From the NCBI GenBank assembly GCA_963810815.1, contig CAWEPB010000007.1, forward strand, positions 1 through 64,000: a stretch of 64,000 nt of DNA, given 5' to 3'. A program made the translations under genes and the position numbers. Source of the DNA: CAVQWT01 sp963810815 (GTDB lineage Bacteria > Pseudomonadota > Gammaproteobacteria > Burkholderiales > Casimicrobiaceae). The stretch's first letter is position 1. The number at the start of each line of letters is the position of its first letter. Positions 8,217 through 16,926 of the stretch are shown one piece after another. The notes beneath the pieces were generated by a model, which was not told the DNA's origin, did not search any database, and worked only from the letters and a program-made list of their open reading frames with translations.

Positions 8217-9620
8217 TCAGCCCAGCAGCGCGTGCAGCCGCTCGGCCGTCGCGTGGCCGTTCTTGACGCAATCGCTGACCGACACGCCGCCGCGCCAGTT
8301 GGCGCAGAACGCGAGTCCGGGCCATTCGGTTTCCGCTTCGGCGGCGGGCAGCAGACGATCGAGGTGGCCGAGATCGTATTGCGGGATCGCCTGCGGCCAG
8401 CGGGTGACCGCCGACCACTGCGGCGCGGCGCTCGCGCCGAGCAGTTCCCGGTGCTCGCGGGTGACGACGTCGACGACCGCTTCGTCGGCCAGCGCGGCGA
8501 CTTCGGGATTGCGGCGGCCTCCGGCGAAGGTCGTCAGCAGCACCGTGCCCTCGGGCGCACGACCCGCGAACATGCTGCTGGAGAACAACGTGCCGAGTAC
8601 GCGCCGGTGCTCCTTCCTCGGCACCAGGAAGCCGAAGCCCGCCAGTGAATGCGCGACGTCGGCGCGACGGTACGCGGTCGCGACGATCGCCACCGGCGCG
8701 TAGTCGATCGCCGCGAGGCCGCGCGCGGCGGCGGGCGCGAACGGCGCGATCAGGGCCGCGGCGGCGGGCGCCGGGGTGGCCAGGACCACCGCGCGCGCAC
8801 GCAGCGTGAACGGTTCGCCCGCGCGGGTGCCGTCGACGGTCCACTGGCCGTCGTCGCCAAGGGCGACCCGGGTGACGCGCGCGTTCGAGGTCACGCCGCC
8901 GATCGCCCGTGCGAGCGCGTCGGGCAGCGTCTGCATGCCGGCCCTGAAGCTGAAGCTCTTCGCCGCGTTCTTCGACTGCTCGGGATTCTTCCGGCGTTCG
9001 CGCGCGCCGAGGATCTGGCCCTTGATCAGGCTGCCGTACTTCTGCTCGAGCGCGTGCAATCGCGGGAACGCGGCAGGCACCGAGATTCGTTCGGGATCGC
9101 CGGCGTAGATGCCGGCGACGAAGGGATCGATCGCGTAGTCGAGGAACTCCTGCCCGAGCCGCCGGCGCACGAACTGCGCGATCGACTCCTCGAGCTCCGC
9201 CGGCGCACGACGGACGAAGGGTTCGCGCAGCAGCATCAGCTTGGCGCCGAGGCTGAACGCCGGGGTGGTGAAGAATGCGGCGGGCGAGGTCGGCAGCGCC
9301 GTGGCCTTGCCGTCGCGCACGACGTAGCGCGTCGAGGCCACCTCGTCCGCGTCGAGCCGCTCGCCGCGAATGCCGAGGTCGTCGAGCATGGCGTTGATCA
9401 ACGGCGTCGTGTCCAGGGTGCTGTTCGGGCCGCACTCGTACATCGCACCGTCGCGTCGGACCGTGCCGATGACGCCGCCGGGTCGCGCACCGGCGTCGAG
9501 CACGGCGATGCGCCGGCCGGCCTTGTGCAGTCGAAAGGCCGCGGTGAGGCCGGAGATGCCCGCGCCGACGACGATGACGTCGAGCGTGGACGGGGAAGCG
9601 GGGAGGTTGGCGTCGGTCAT
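8217..9620 (-). CDS. hemG: protoporphyrinogen oxidase (FAD-dependent)
   Basis: 467 aa. It oxidises protoporphyrinogen IX to protoporphyrin IX, the step before iron insertion into heme. The N-terminus carries the dinucleotide-binding motif VGAGISGLTAAFRLHKAG and the FAD-family motif ending in GGVIGT. The C-terminal SVSDCVKNGHATAERL is typical of PpoX. This is the HemY/PpoX class, not the flavodoxin-like E. coli HemG. The chosen ATG (MTDANLP) overlaps the stop of the CcmI-like gene by ATGA. Its position downstream of a cytochrome gene and a heme-lyase-like gene suggests heme supply for the octaheme enzyme. Confidence 0.9.
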   Translation of the reverse strand: MTDANLPASPSTLDVIVVGAGISGLTAAFRLHKAGRRIAVLDAGARPGGVIGTVRRDGAMYECGPNSTLDTTPLINAMLDDLGIRGERLDADEVASTRYVVRDGKATALPTSPAAFFTTPAFSLGAKLMLLREPFVRRAPAELEESIAQFVRRRLGQEFLDYAIDPFVAGIYAGDPERISVPAAFPRLHALEQKYGSLIKGQILGARERRKNPEQSKNAAKSFSFRAGMQTLPDALARAIGGVTSNARVTRVALGDDGQWTVDGTRAGEPFTLRARAVVLATPAPAAAALIAPFAPAAARGLAAIDYAPVAIVATAYRRADVAHSLAGFGFLVPRKEHRRVLGTLFSSSMFAGRAPEGTVLLTTFAGGRRNPEVAALADEAVVDVVTREHRELLGASAAPQWSAVTRWPQAIPQYDLGHLDRLLPAAEAETEWPGLAFCANWRGGVSVSDCVKNGHATAERLHALLG

Positions 9621-10558
9621 GTCGGTGGTTGTCGGGTGGCGGATGGCGGGACCGGTGGCGGAACCTCGCCGGGTAGCGCGAACTGCGCGCGCTGCCGCGC
9701 TCGTTCCAGGGCCGCCGACAGTTCGTCGTGCGCGGGCGACCCCGGCGGCAGCTGCGCCAGCAGCTGGTCCCACCAGCGGGCCGCGGCGGCATAGTCGCGC
9801 TGTTCGTATGCGGCGCTGCCGGCCATTTCCAGTGCCCGCGGGTGCGCGGCATCGAGCGCCAGCGCGCGCTGGATCAGTTCCGCCGGCTTGCCGATCAGCG
9901 AGCGTCCCTGCAGCATCCCCAGCGCGTCGGCGTACTCGCACCAGACCGCGGCATCGGCGGCGACCTTCGGCGCCACCGCAAGGGCGCGCTCGTAGTGCCG
10001 CGCCGCATCGGCGAAACGGCTCTCGTCCATCTCCAGGCGCGCCAGCAGGACCAGCGCGCGCCCGTCGCGGGGATTGCGCGCGACCTGGCGCTCGAGCTCG
10101 GCGCGCTGCACGACCGGATCGGCGGCACGCAGCATCAGCGATTCGTCGCCGGCCGGCGCCTGGAGCGCGTCCGGGCTGCCGAAGCGCGCGTAGAGGCCGA
10201 ACGCGGTCAGCGGCACCGCCAGGGCGAGGGTCCAGGCCAGCGCGCGGGACGCGCGCCGCCCCGGGACGGTCACGCGGTTGCCGGTACGGGCGTCGACGCG
10301 GTCGACGTCGTCGAGGAGGCTCCGCTCGAGGTCGTGGCGGGCACCCTCGTGCTGGACCGGGTCCAGCCTGCCTTCGGCGAGCTCGCGGTCGAGTTCGGCC
10401 AGTGCCCGGCGATGAGCCTCGAGGTTCGACGCGCTCGCCGAGGGTCCGGCCGTGGGCTCGCGTCGCGCCAGCAGTCGCGGCAGCACGAACGCCAGCGCCG
10501 CAGCGGTCATCGCGGCCGCGAGTGCCCAGAACACGACGGATGAGGCGGCGCCTTCCAT
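9617..10558 (-). CDS. TPR-only CcmI/NrfG-like cytochrome c heme-attachment protein
   Basis: 313 aa. The N-terminal half is CcmI-like: a first membrane helix (residues 8-29), a cytoplasmic helical loop rich in LDRELAEGRLDP, and a second helix near residue 110. Then come tetratricopeptide-like repeats (LLARLEMDESRFADAARHYERAL and the EYADALGMLQGR region). It ends in a proline-rich tail and lacks the C-terminal VFVFARP domain seen in the second ccmI at 12.6-13.9 kb. In E. coli, NrfG is the TPR protein needed to attach heme to the CXXCK motif of NrfA. Here the gene follows an octaheme cytochrome gene with one CXXCK, so a dedicated role is plausible but inferred. Confidence 0.78.
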   Translation of the reverse strand: MEGAASSVVFWALAAAMTAAALAFVLPRLLARREPTAGPSASASNLEAHRRALAELDRELAEGRLDPVQHEGARHDLERSLLDDVDRVDARTGNRVTVPGRRASRALAWTLALAVPLTAFGLYARFGSPDALQAPAGDESLMLRAADPVVQRAELERQVARNPRDGRALVLLARLEMDESRFADAARHYERALAVAPKVAADAAVWCEYADALGMLQGRSLIGKPAELIQRALALDAAHPRALEMAGSAAYEQRDYAAAARWWDQLLAQLPPGSPAHDELSAALERARQRAQFALPGEVPPPVPPSATRQPPT

Positions 10559-10595
10559 CCCGTTACTTTACCGTGCGCCGACGGCTCCGGAATGG

Positions 10596-10625
10596 ACAAG
10601 GCGGGACGCAATGGCCCCGCCTTGT
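10596..10625 (-). terminator. hairpin between octaheme cytochrome and CcmI-like gene
   Basis: A 10-bp perfect stem (ACAAGGCGGG with CCCGCCTTGT) lies 30 bases past the octaheme gene stop. No T run follows in the minus direction, so it is more likely a partial terminator or a 3'-end stabiliser that lowers expression of the downstream genes. Confidence 0.45.
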
Positions 10626-10654
10626 TCCAGCGCAAACGCGCGCGGCGTGTCGCG

Positions 10655-12385
10655 CTACTTCGCTGCCGCAGGCGCCGGGGTCGCGGGTGCGGCCGGGGTC
10701 GCCGGCGCCGCCGCGGTCCGGGTCGCGCCGCGCTTCGCCGCCATCGCGTCGTCCAGCAGCTTGATGCCGTCCTGCGAAATCGCCATCGACTTGTTCAGCG
10801 ACGCGGTCGCCTGGTCGGGATTGTGGAAGTGCGCGCCGTTGGCGGCCGTCCACCATTCCCAGTTGATGTGGGCGTCGTAGTGAAGGTCACGCGCCTTGTT
10901 CAGCGTCGGTTCGTCGACGCCGAGGTTCTTCGCCTCCTCGAACTTGTCGATGAATCGGGTCAGCCAGAACTCGGCCTTGCGCTTCTTGCCTTCGTACCGG
11001 CTCTTCAGCGAATCGATCGTGTAGGCCGCCTGCTTCTCGGTCCACTCGGTGTGGCAGGTGAGGCAGGTTTCCTTGAGGTAGTGCTTCGGGCTGGTCTGCC
11101 AGTGCGAGGTGTACGTCTTGCCGGTCTTGGCGTCCTTGACCTTCGGCATGTGGCACGAGCTGCACTCGACCCCGGCCTTCTGGTGCCTGGAGCCGTAGTA
11201 CACCTCGACGTCCGGGTGCTGGCCCTTCCACAGCAGCGCGCCGGTGATGCCGTGCTTGAAGTCGCGGAACTTGAGGTCGGTGTAGTGCTTGCCGATCTCG
11301 TCCACCGGCTTGAACGGGAAGTGGTTGGTGCGCTGATCGGCCATCGTCACCGGCTGGCCCGTCGTCGGATCGGTGCCGGGGTTGCAGTTGTACTCGACGT
11401 GGCATTGCCCGCACTGCAGGTTCATGTCGTAGCGGTCGAGGATGCCGATCTTGCGCGTGTAGCCGCGCAGTCCCAGGTCCTTGACGTCGACCTTCGCCGC
11501 CCGCGGGTCCCGGTGCCACAGCGTGTCCTTCTCCGGCCGCGTGACCGCCTGGATCAGCGCGTCGCGGACGACCCGCGGCTGCGTCGAGTGCGGGTCGTGG
11601 CAGAAGAAGCAGTTGAGCGAGTGGTTGACGTCCTTGACGAACTCGTTGACCTTCGACGTCCGGCTCCACTTGGCGCCGGGAACCGGGTCGCCCATGTACG
11701 CCCAGTCGAGGATGTGGTCCTGCGTCTTGCAGGACATGCAGACGGGGTTGGCCGCCGCCGCGGTGCCCGGCTTGAACACCTTGTGGTCCTGGCCAGGGTA
11801 CTTGTCCTCGAGCACGTCCCAGATCTTGAAGTTGCCGCCGGCCTTGGCGAGGCCGCGCCAGCCTTCCTTGTTCTCGAAGCGGCCGCCGAACGCGCGGTCG
11901 ACGACGAGCTGGTCGTACAGCATGAACGAGTGCGAGCGCGGCTCGTTGTGCTCGCGGGTGAAGCCGTGCGGCAGCATCAGCTTGTCGAACGCCGGATCGG
12001 GCGCCGGACCGGTGGCCAGAACCTTCTCCTTGCGGGCCGTCTTCTCGAAGTTCATCTTGAACATCGACTCGAACTGGTTCTTGTGGCAGCCGCCGCAGAC
12101 CGCCGGGTCGGTCTGGGTGACCGGCCGCGCCTTCGAGTCCTTGAGGTGATTTTCCGTGCCGCTGTGGCACGACGCGCAGGGGAGGCCCTTGTGCTTGCCG
12201 GCGTCGTGGAACGCCTTGATCGGCTGGTGGCACGCGAGGCAGGTCGCGTTGTCCGCGCTGCCGGCGGTCGAGGTCTTCTTGGCCTGCGCCGTTGCGGTTC
12301 CCGCGCCGGTGGCGAGCGCGAGGGCGGTGGCGACGATGGCGGCCCTGGCGAACTGCGAGTATGCATGGTGCGCGAAGTACGACAT
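10655..12385 (-). CDS. octaheme nitrite reductase (TvNiR/ONR type)
   Basis: 576 aa from the ATG at 12385, which follows a GGGGAGGGG ribosome site; a Sec signal peptide ends near ATAQA (residue 35). Eight heme motifs are present: CXXCH at residues 49, 70, 97, 259, 325, 408 and 441, and CMSCK at 216-220. One lysine-ligated heme at the fourth position is the hallmark of octaheme nitrite reductase. R150 (NEPRSHS), Y332 and H401 (GSRHQKAG) match the catalytic Arg-Tyr-His set, and C334 two residues after Y332 matches the Tyr-Cys cross-link described in Thioalkalivibrio TvNiR. The expected reaction is six-electron reduction of nitrite to ammonia in the periplasm. The ninth-heme-free NrfA family (pentaheme) and HAO-type octahemes fit less well. 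A perfect FNR box lies upstream. Confidence 0.88.
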   Translation of the reverse strand: MSYFAHHAYSQFARAAIVATALALATGAGTATAQAKKTSTAGSADNATCLACHQPIKAFHDAGKHKGLPCASCHSGTENHLKDSKARPVTQTDPAVCGGCHKNQFESMFKMNFEKTARKEKVLATGPAPDPAFDKLMLPHGFTREHNEPRSHSFMLYDQLVVDRAFGGRFENKEGWRGLAKAGGNFKIWDVLEDKYPGQDHKVFKPGTAAAANPVCMSCKTQDHILDWAYMGDPVPGAKWSRTSKVNEFVKDVNHSLNCFFCHDPHSTQPRVVRDALIQAVTRPEKDTLWHRDPRAAKVDVKDLGLRGYTRKIGILDRYDMNLQCGQCHVEYNCNPGTDPTTGQPVTMADQRTNHFPFKPVDEIGKHYTDLKFRDFKHGITGALLWKGQHPDVEVYYGSRHQKAGVECSSCHMPKVKDAKTGKTYTSHWQTSPKHYLKETCLTCHTEWTEKQAAYTIDSLKSRYEGKKRKAEFWLTRFIDKFEEAKNLGVDEPTLNKARDLHYDAHINWEWWTAANGAHFHNPDQATASLNKSMAISQDGIKLLDDAMAAKRGATRTAAAPATPAAPATPAPAAAK

Positions 12386-12467
12386 GAACCCCTCCCCGGG
12401 CTGCTCGGTCGACGCATCAAGTCTAGCAGCGCCACGCGCACCGGGATCATGCTGCGCCGCCGCGACC

Positions 12468-12481
12468 TTGATGGTCATCAA
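12468..12481 (-). promoter_or_regulatory. FNR/Anr/Dnr-type box upstream of octaheme nitrite reductase
   Basis: TTGATGGTCATCAA is a perfect match to the FNR consensus TTGAT-N4-ATCAA, extended by CC and GG to an 18-base dyad. It lies 83 bases before the octaheme gene ATG in the 181-base spacer after ccmI. At the class II distance (-41.5) the transcript would start near 12433. It implies oxygen- or NO-responsive control by a CRP/FNR-family protein. Confidence 0.85.
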
Positions 12482-12538
12482 GGAATCGCGCGCAGCCGCG
12501 GCAGGGGAGGGCGATGCCGCGACGGCGCGCCCCGTGCA

Positions 12539-12557
12539 CCGCGACGCAGCGTCGCGG
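12539..12557 (-). terminator. short hairpin after ccmI
   Basis: CCGCGAC and GTCGCGG form a 7-bp stem with a 5-base loop, beginning 10 bases after the ccmI stop. No T tract follows, so it may only weaken read-through from the ccm operon into the octaheme gene. Confidence 0.3.
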
Positions 12558-12566
12558 CCGACCGGG

Positions 12567-13887
12567 TCAGGGCAGGATGCGGTCGATGGTCACGGTCAGG
12601 CCGGAGCTGCCGACCTTGACCGGCGCGGTGAAGCCCTCGAGATCGCCGCTCTGGGGGACGGCGTTGCCGGACTTCGAGACGCGTGCACCGACGATGACCT
12701 CGCCGAACCGGGAGATCGCCGTCGTCGGGTTCATCGCGAGCGAGTCGTCGAGCGTGAACTTCAGCGGGAGATCCTTGACCTCCTTGCGCAGGATCGCGAC
12801 CGGCATGCGCGACCCGTCGGCCGGCCGCGCGAACACGAACACGACGTCGTTCGGCGCGACCTTGGCGACCACCGACGGGCTCAAGCGCGACGGTGCCGGC
12901 GACCGACGTGCCGGCCAGCGGTGCACCGTTGCCCGGTGGCATCTTGACCGGCGCGGCAGGGGCAGGGGCTGGGGCGGACGCGAGCGCGGCGGTGCTCGAT
13001 GCCGGCGGAATCGCTGCGGCGACGGGGCCCTTGAGTCCGCCCAGCGCACGCGCCTCGGCGATGCTGTTGTCGATCGACTTCGCGATCGGCGCGTCGGGCG
13101 GCACCGTCGTCTTCAGCCGCTCCCAGTAGGCGACGGCGGCCGCGAAGTCCTTGCGGTCGAATGCCGCCGTACCGGCAAGCGCCAGCGCCTTCCACTGCGT
13201 GGGGTCGGCCTTCAGCGCCTGTTCGATGATCTGCGTGGGCTTGCCGGCGAGGCCGTTCTGCGTGGCGCCCAGCGCGTCGGCGTAGTCGGCCAGCAGCGAA
13301 GCGTCGCCGGGAAGCAGCGCAACTGCGCGCTCGAAGGCCCTGACCGCGTCGGGGAAGCGGTTCATCGAGTAGTACGTCCGCGCCAGCACTACCCAGCCTT
13401 CGGCGTTTCCCGGTTCCTGCTCCAGCCGCGCGGCGAGCCGGCCGACCATTTCCTCGACCTTGGCCGGCGACAGGTCGTGCTGGCCGTCGGCGGCGGCGGT
13501 CGCGCCGCCGCCCGGGTGCGGCGAGAACGCCTCCAGCCCGCCCCAGGCGAGGTAACCCGCGACCGCGAGCACCGGAATCGACGCCCCCAGCACCGCGGCG
13601 GTGATGACGCCCGCACGCGGCGCGCTGGCAGCCGCGCCCGGCGCCGGCACCGATTCCTCGAGGACCCGCGCCTCGAGTTCGCGCTTCGACTGCCGGTGCT
13701 GCTCGGTCGACAACGTGCCCGCAGCGAGGTCGGCGTCGAGTTCGCGCACTTGCTCGCGCAGCAGCGCGACGTTGGACGCGTCGCGCTCGATGGCGACGGC
13801 GGCGGACCGCCGGGACAGCAGCGGAACCAGCAGGAAGGCAAGCGCGACGATCAGCATCGCCGCGGCCACCACGGCAAAGGCGGTCAT
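12567..13887 (-). CDS. ccmI: CcmI, c-type cytochrome biogenesis TPR protein (apparent frameshift)
   Basis: About 439 aa once one extra base is removed. CcmI presents the apocytochrome to the CcmF-CcmH heme lyase. The N-terminal membrane part (MTAFAVVAAAMLIVALAFLL) and TPR repeats run in one frame to about 12886. The C-terminal domain (VVAKVAPNDVVFVFARP to the end) continues in another frame. The coding strand reads CTTGAGC where CTGAGC would restore GTVAL-SPSVVAKV, so the fault is one extra T (an A at 12883/12884 on the plus strand). ccmI overlaps ccmH by ATGA. Either the gene is newly broken or, more likely, the sequence has an indel error. A second CcmI-like gene at 9.6-10.6 kb lacks this C-terminal domain. 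Confidence 0.85.
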
Positions 13888-14375
13888 CGCGAACCTCCCG
13901 CGTCGCCGCCGTCGAGCAGCTTCGCCGCGCGCGCGCGCTGCTCGGGCGTCAGCTCGGCCTCCGTGGCCGGACCGCGGCGGCGGCGCACGACCGACAGCAG
14001 CACCAGTGCGCCGATCGCGAGCAGCAGCACCGGCCCCAGCCACAGCAGCGCGGTGGTCGCCTTGAACGGCGGCTTGTAGAGAACGAAGTCGCCGTAGCGG
14101 GCGGTCATGAAGTCGACGATCTCGGCGTCGGTCCTGCCGGCGGCGATCTGCTCCTTGACCTGGCGGCGCAGGTCGACCGCGAGTTCGGCGTTCGACTCGG
14201 CGATGGTCTGGTTCTGGCAGACCAGGCAGCGCAGCTGCTCGGCCAGCTTGACTGCGCGCGCGGCGGCGACCTTGTCCTGATCGGTCGGGACCGCGTCGGC
14301 GCCGAACGCCGGGGGAGTCAGGAGCGCGGCCAGCGCGAACGCGGCGACGCAGAGCAGGGAGGTGTGGTTTCGCAT
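13884..14375 (-). CDS. ccmH: CcmH, cytochrome c maturation thiol protein
   Basis: 163 aa. A periplasmic, membrane-anchored thiol oxidoreductase that reduces the CXXCH cysteines of apocytochrome c. It has a signal sequence ending near PPAFGADA, the family motif LRCLVCQNQTIAES with the redox-active cysteine pair, and one C-terminal helix before the basic VVRRRRG. It is the short form, consistent with a separate ccmI. Its start ATG shares one base with the ccmG stop (TGATG), and its stop overlaps ccmI. Confidence 0.93.
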   Translation of the reverse strand: MRNHTSLLCVAAFALAALLTPPAFGADAVPTDQDKVAAARAVKLAEQLRCLVCQNQTIAESNAELAVDLRRQVKEQIAAGRTDAEIVDFMTARYGDFVLYKPPFKATTALLWLGPVLLLAIGALVLLSVVRRRRGPATEAELTPEQRARAAKLLDGGDAGGSR

Positions 14376-14905
14376 CAGCTTTTCTGCAGCTCGCGCACGA
14401 GCGGTAGGATCTTCTGTTCGAGGGCCTCGGCCGTCACCGGACCGATCTGCTTGTAGCGGATGATGCCCGCCTTGTCGACGACGAAGGTCTCGGGCACGCC
14501 GTACACGCCCCAGTCGATGCCGACCCGGCCGTCGCGATCCACGACCGACAGGTTGTACGGGTCGCCGTTCTGCCGCAGCCAGGTCATGCCGGCGGCGGGT
14601 TCGTCCTTGTAGTTGAGGCCGACGATCGGGACGACCTTGGTCTTCGCCAGCTCGACCAGCAGCGGGTGCTCGACGCGGCAGGACACGCACCACGACGCCC
14701 AGACGTTGAGCAGCCACACCTGACCCTTCATGTCGGCGGTGCCGAGCGTCCGCTCCGGCGCGTGCAGCTGCCGCAGCGTGAAGTCGGGCGCCGGCTTGTC
14801 GATCAGCGGCGACGGCACCTCGCGCGGATCCCGAAACAGTCCGACGAAGAGGAAGCCCGCGAGGACGACGAACAGCGCGAGCGGTATGAGGAGCTTCTTG
14901 TTCAT
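14375..14905 (-). CDS. ccmG: CcmG/DsbE thiol:disulfide interchange protein
   Basis: 176 aa from the ATG at 14905, preceded by a GGAG ribosome site. It is a membrane-anchored thioredoxin-fold protein that passes reductant to CcmH and apocytochrome c. One N-terminal helix (LLIPLALFVVLAGFLFVGL), then PAPDFTLRQL, the active site NVWASWCVSCRVEHP and the cis-proline region GVPETFVVDKAG are seen, as is usual for DsbE. It lies 10 bases after ccmF and abuts ccmH. Confidence 0.93.
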   Translation of the reverse strand: MNKKLLIPLALFVVLAGFLFVGLFRDPREVPSPLIDKPAPDFTLRQLHAPERTLGTADMKGQVWLLNVWASWCVSCRVEHPLLVELAKTKVVPIVGLNYKDEPAAGMTWLRQNGDPYNLSVVDRDGRVGIDWGVYGVPETFVVDKAGIIRYKQIGPVTAEALEQKILPLVRELQKS

Positions 14906-14915
14906 GCGATCTCCG

Positions 14916-16889
14916 TCACGCCGCCGCCCGGCCAACCGCCTGCGGCACCTCGGCTTCGCGCCGTGTCCGGTAGCGACGGTCCGACAGCGCGAGGAAACCG
15001 CCCAGCGCCATCAGGATGCAGCCGCCCCAGATCCAGGTGACGAACGGCTTCCGGTACACGCGCACGGCCCAGGCGCCGGTGTCGCCGACCGGGTCGCCGA
15101 GCGAGACGTACAGGTCGCCGAAGACGCCGCTGTCGATGTCGGCCTCGGTCATCGGCATGCCCTGCGCGTTGTAGACGCGCTTTTCCGGATGCATCTTCTC
15201 GAGGAAGCGGCCGTCCTTCGAGACGTCGAAGTTGCCGCGCGCGGCGCGATAGTTCGGGCCGACGGTCTCCGTCGTGCCTTCGAACTTGAAGGTCCAGCCG
15301 CTGATCGACACGGTGTCGCCGACGTTCATCTTCACGTCGCGCTCGACTTCGTAGCTCTTCACCAGCGTGACGCCGACGATGAACACGGCGACGCCGAGGT
15401 GCGCGGCGATCATGCCCCAGAAGCCGCGCGGCTGCCGCGCGAGCTGCGCGAGCACGCCGCTGCGAACGCCGCGGACGCGCTCGCGGACGACGACCACCGA
15501 CGTGGTGACGATCCACAGCGCCAGCAGCAGCCCGAAACTGGTGGCGAGGCGGAACTCGCCGGCGACGAGCGGCAGCAGCAGCGCCGTCGCCACCGAGACG
15601 ACCGCAGCCCACTTGAGCCGCTGCACGATGTCGGGCAGCTCGGCGCGCTTCCACTTCGCCAGCGGGCCGATGCCCATCAGGAACACCAGCGGCGTCATGA
15701 TCGGCACGAAGGTGGCGTCGAAGAACGGGGGGCCGACCGAGATCTTGCCGAGGTTGAGCGCGTCGAGGAACAGCGGGTAGAGCGTTCCCAGCAGCACCGA
15801 CGCGCAGGCGACCACCAGCAGCGCGTTGTTCGCGAGCAGCGCCGATTCGCGCGAGACCGCGTCGAAGCTGCCGCCGGAATTGACCCTGGGTGCGCGCAGC
15901 GCGAACAGCAGCAGCGAGCCGCCGATGACGACGATGAGGAACGCTAGGATGAACACGCCGCGGCGAGGGTCGGTGGCGAACGCGTGCACCGACGTCAGCA
16001 CGCCGGAGCGGACCAGGAACGTGCCGAGCAGCGACAGCGAGAATGCGCCGATCGCCAGCAGCACCGTCCACGCCTTGAAGGTTCCGCGCTTCTCGGTGAC
16101 GGCCAGCGAGTGGATCAGGGCGGTGCCGAGCAGCCAGGGCATGAACGAGGCGTTCTCCACCGGATCCCAGAACCACCAGCCGCCCCAGCCGAGCTCGTAG
16201 TACGCCCACCAGCTGCCCAGCATGATGCCGAGCGTGAGGAAGCACCACGCCATCGTCGTCCACGGGCGCGACCAGCGTGCCCAGGTGGCGTCGAGCCGTC
16301 CACCGAGCAGTGCGGCGATCGAGAACGCGAAGGCGACCGAGAACCCGACGTAGCCCATGTAGAGCAGCGGCGGATGGAACACCATGCCCGGGTCCTGCAG
16401 CAGCGGGTTCAGGTCGCGCCCGTCGGCCGGCGCGGGGAACAGGCGGTCGAACGGGTCCGAGGTCGTCAGCATGAACAGCAGGAAGCCGACCGACACCAGT
16501 CCCATCACGCCCAGCACGCGCGCGACCATCTCCTCGGGCAGGTGGCGCGAGAAGAAGCTGACCGCGACGGTCCAGCCGGAGAGCATCAGCACCCACAGCA
16601 GCATCGAGCCCTCGTGCGAGCCCCAGGACGCCGCGATCCGGTACTGCAGCGGCAGCTGCGAATTGGAGTTGGTCGCGACGTTGGCGACGCTGAAGTCGCT
16701 GCTGGCGAACGACCAGGCGAGGCAGGCCCAGGCGATGGCGACGAACAGGAACTGGCCCTGCGCGACGGGACGGGCAAGCCCGGTCCACGCCGGGATGCGC
16801 TTCGCGGCGCCGGCGAGGGGCAGCGAGCCCAGCACCGCGCCGAGGAGCAGCGCGAGTATGAGTGCGAAATGGCCGATCTCGGGAATCAT
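14916..16889 (-). CDS. ccmF: CcmF, heme lyase subunit
   Basis: 657 aa, the normal size. A polytopic inner-membrane protein that, with CcmH and CcmI, ligates heme from holo-CcmE to apocytochrome c. It starts MIPEIGHFALILALLLG, the usual CcmF opening. The tryptophan-rich WWD domain is seen in GWGGWWFWDPVENASFMPW, and conserved histidines occur in the flanking HEGSMLLW and HPPLLYMGYVG regions. It is the only ccmF/nrfE-type gene in the window, so the same lyase must serve both CXXCH and CXXCK sites unless another copy exists elsewhere. Confidence 0.95.
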   Translation of the reverse strand: MIPEIGHFALILALLLGAVLGSLPLAGAAKRIPAWTGLARPVAQGQFLFVAIAWACLAWSFASSDFSVANVATNSNSQLPLQYRIAASWGSHEGSMLLWVLMLSGWTVAVSFFSRHLPEEMVARVLGVMGLVSVGFLLFMLTTSDPFDRLFPAPADGRDLNPLLQDPGMVFHPPLLYMGYVGFSVAFAFSIAALLGGRLDATWARWSRPWTTMAWCFLTLGIMLGSWWAYYELGWGGWWFWDPVENASFMPWLLGTALIHSLAVTEKRGTFKAWTVLLAIGAFSLSLLGTFLVRSGVLTSVHAFATDPRRGVFILAFLIVVIGGSLLLFALRAPRVNSGGSFDAVSRESALLANNALLVVACASVLLGTLYPLFLDALNLGKISVGPPFFDATFVPIMTPLVFLMGIGPLAKWKRAELPDIVQRLKWAAVVSVATALLLPLVAGEFRLATSFGLLLALWIVTTSVVVVRERVRGVRSGVLAQLARQPRGFWGMIAAHLGVAVFIVGVTLVKSYEVERDVKMNVGDTVSISGWTFKFEGTTETVGPNYRAARGNFDVSKDGRFLEKMHPEKRVYNAQGMPMTEADIDSGVFGDLYVSLGDPVGDTGAWAVRVYRKPFVTWIWGGCILMALGGFLALSDRRYRTRREAEVPQAVGRAAA

Positions 16890-16926
16890 CCGGGTCTCCG
16901 TGGCACGCGGTGGGGTCGCAGCGGAC

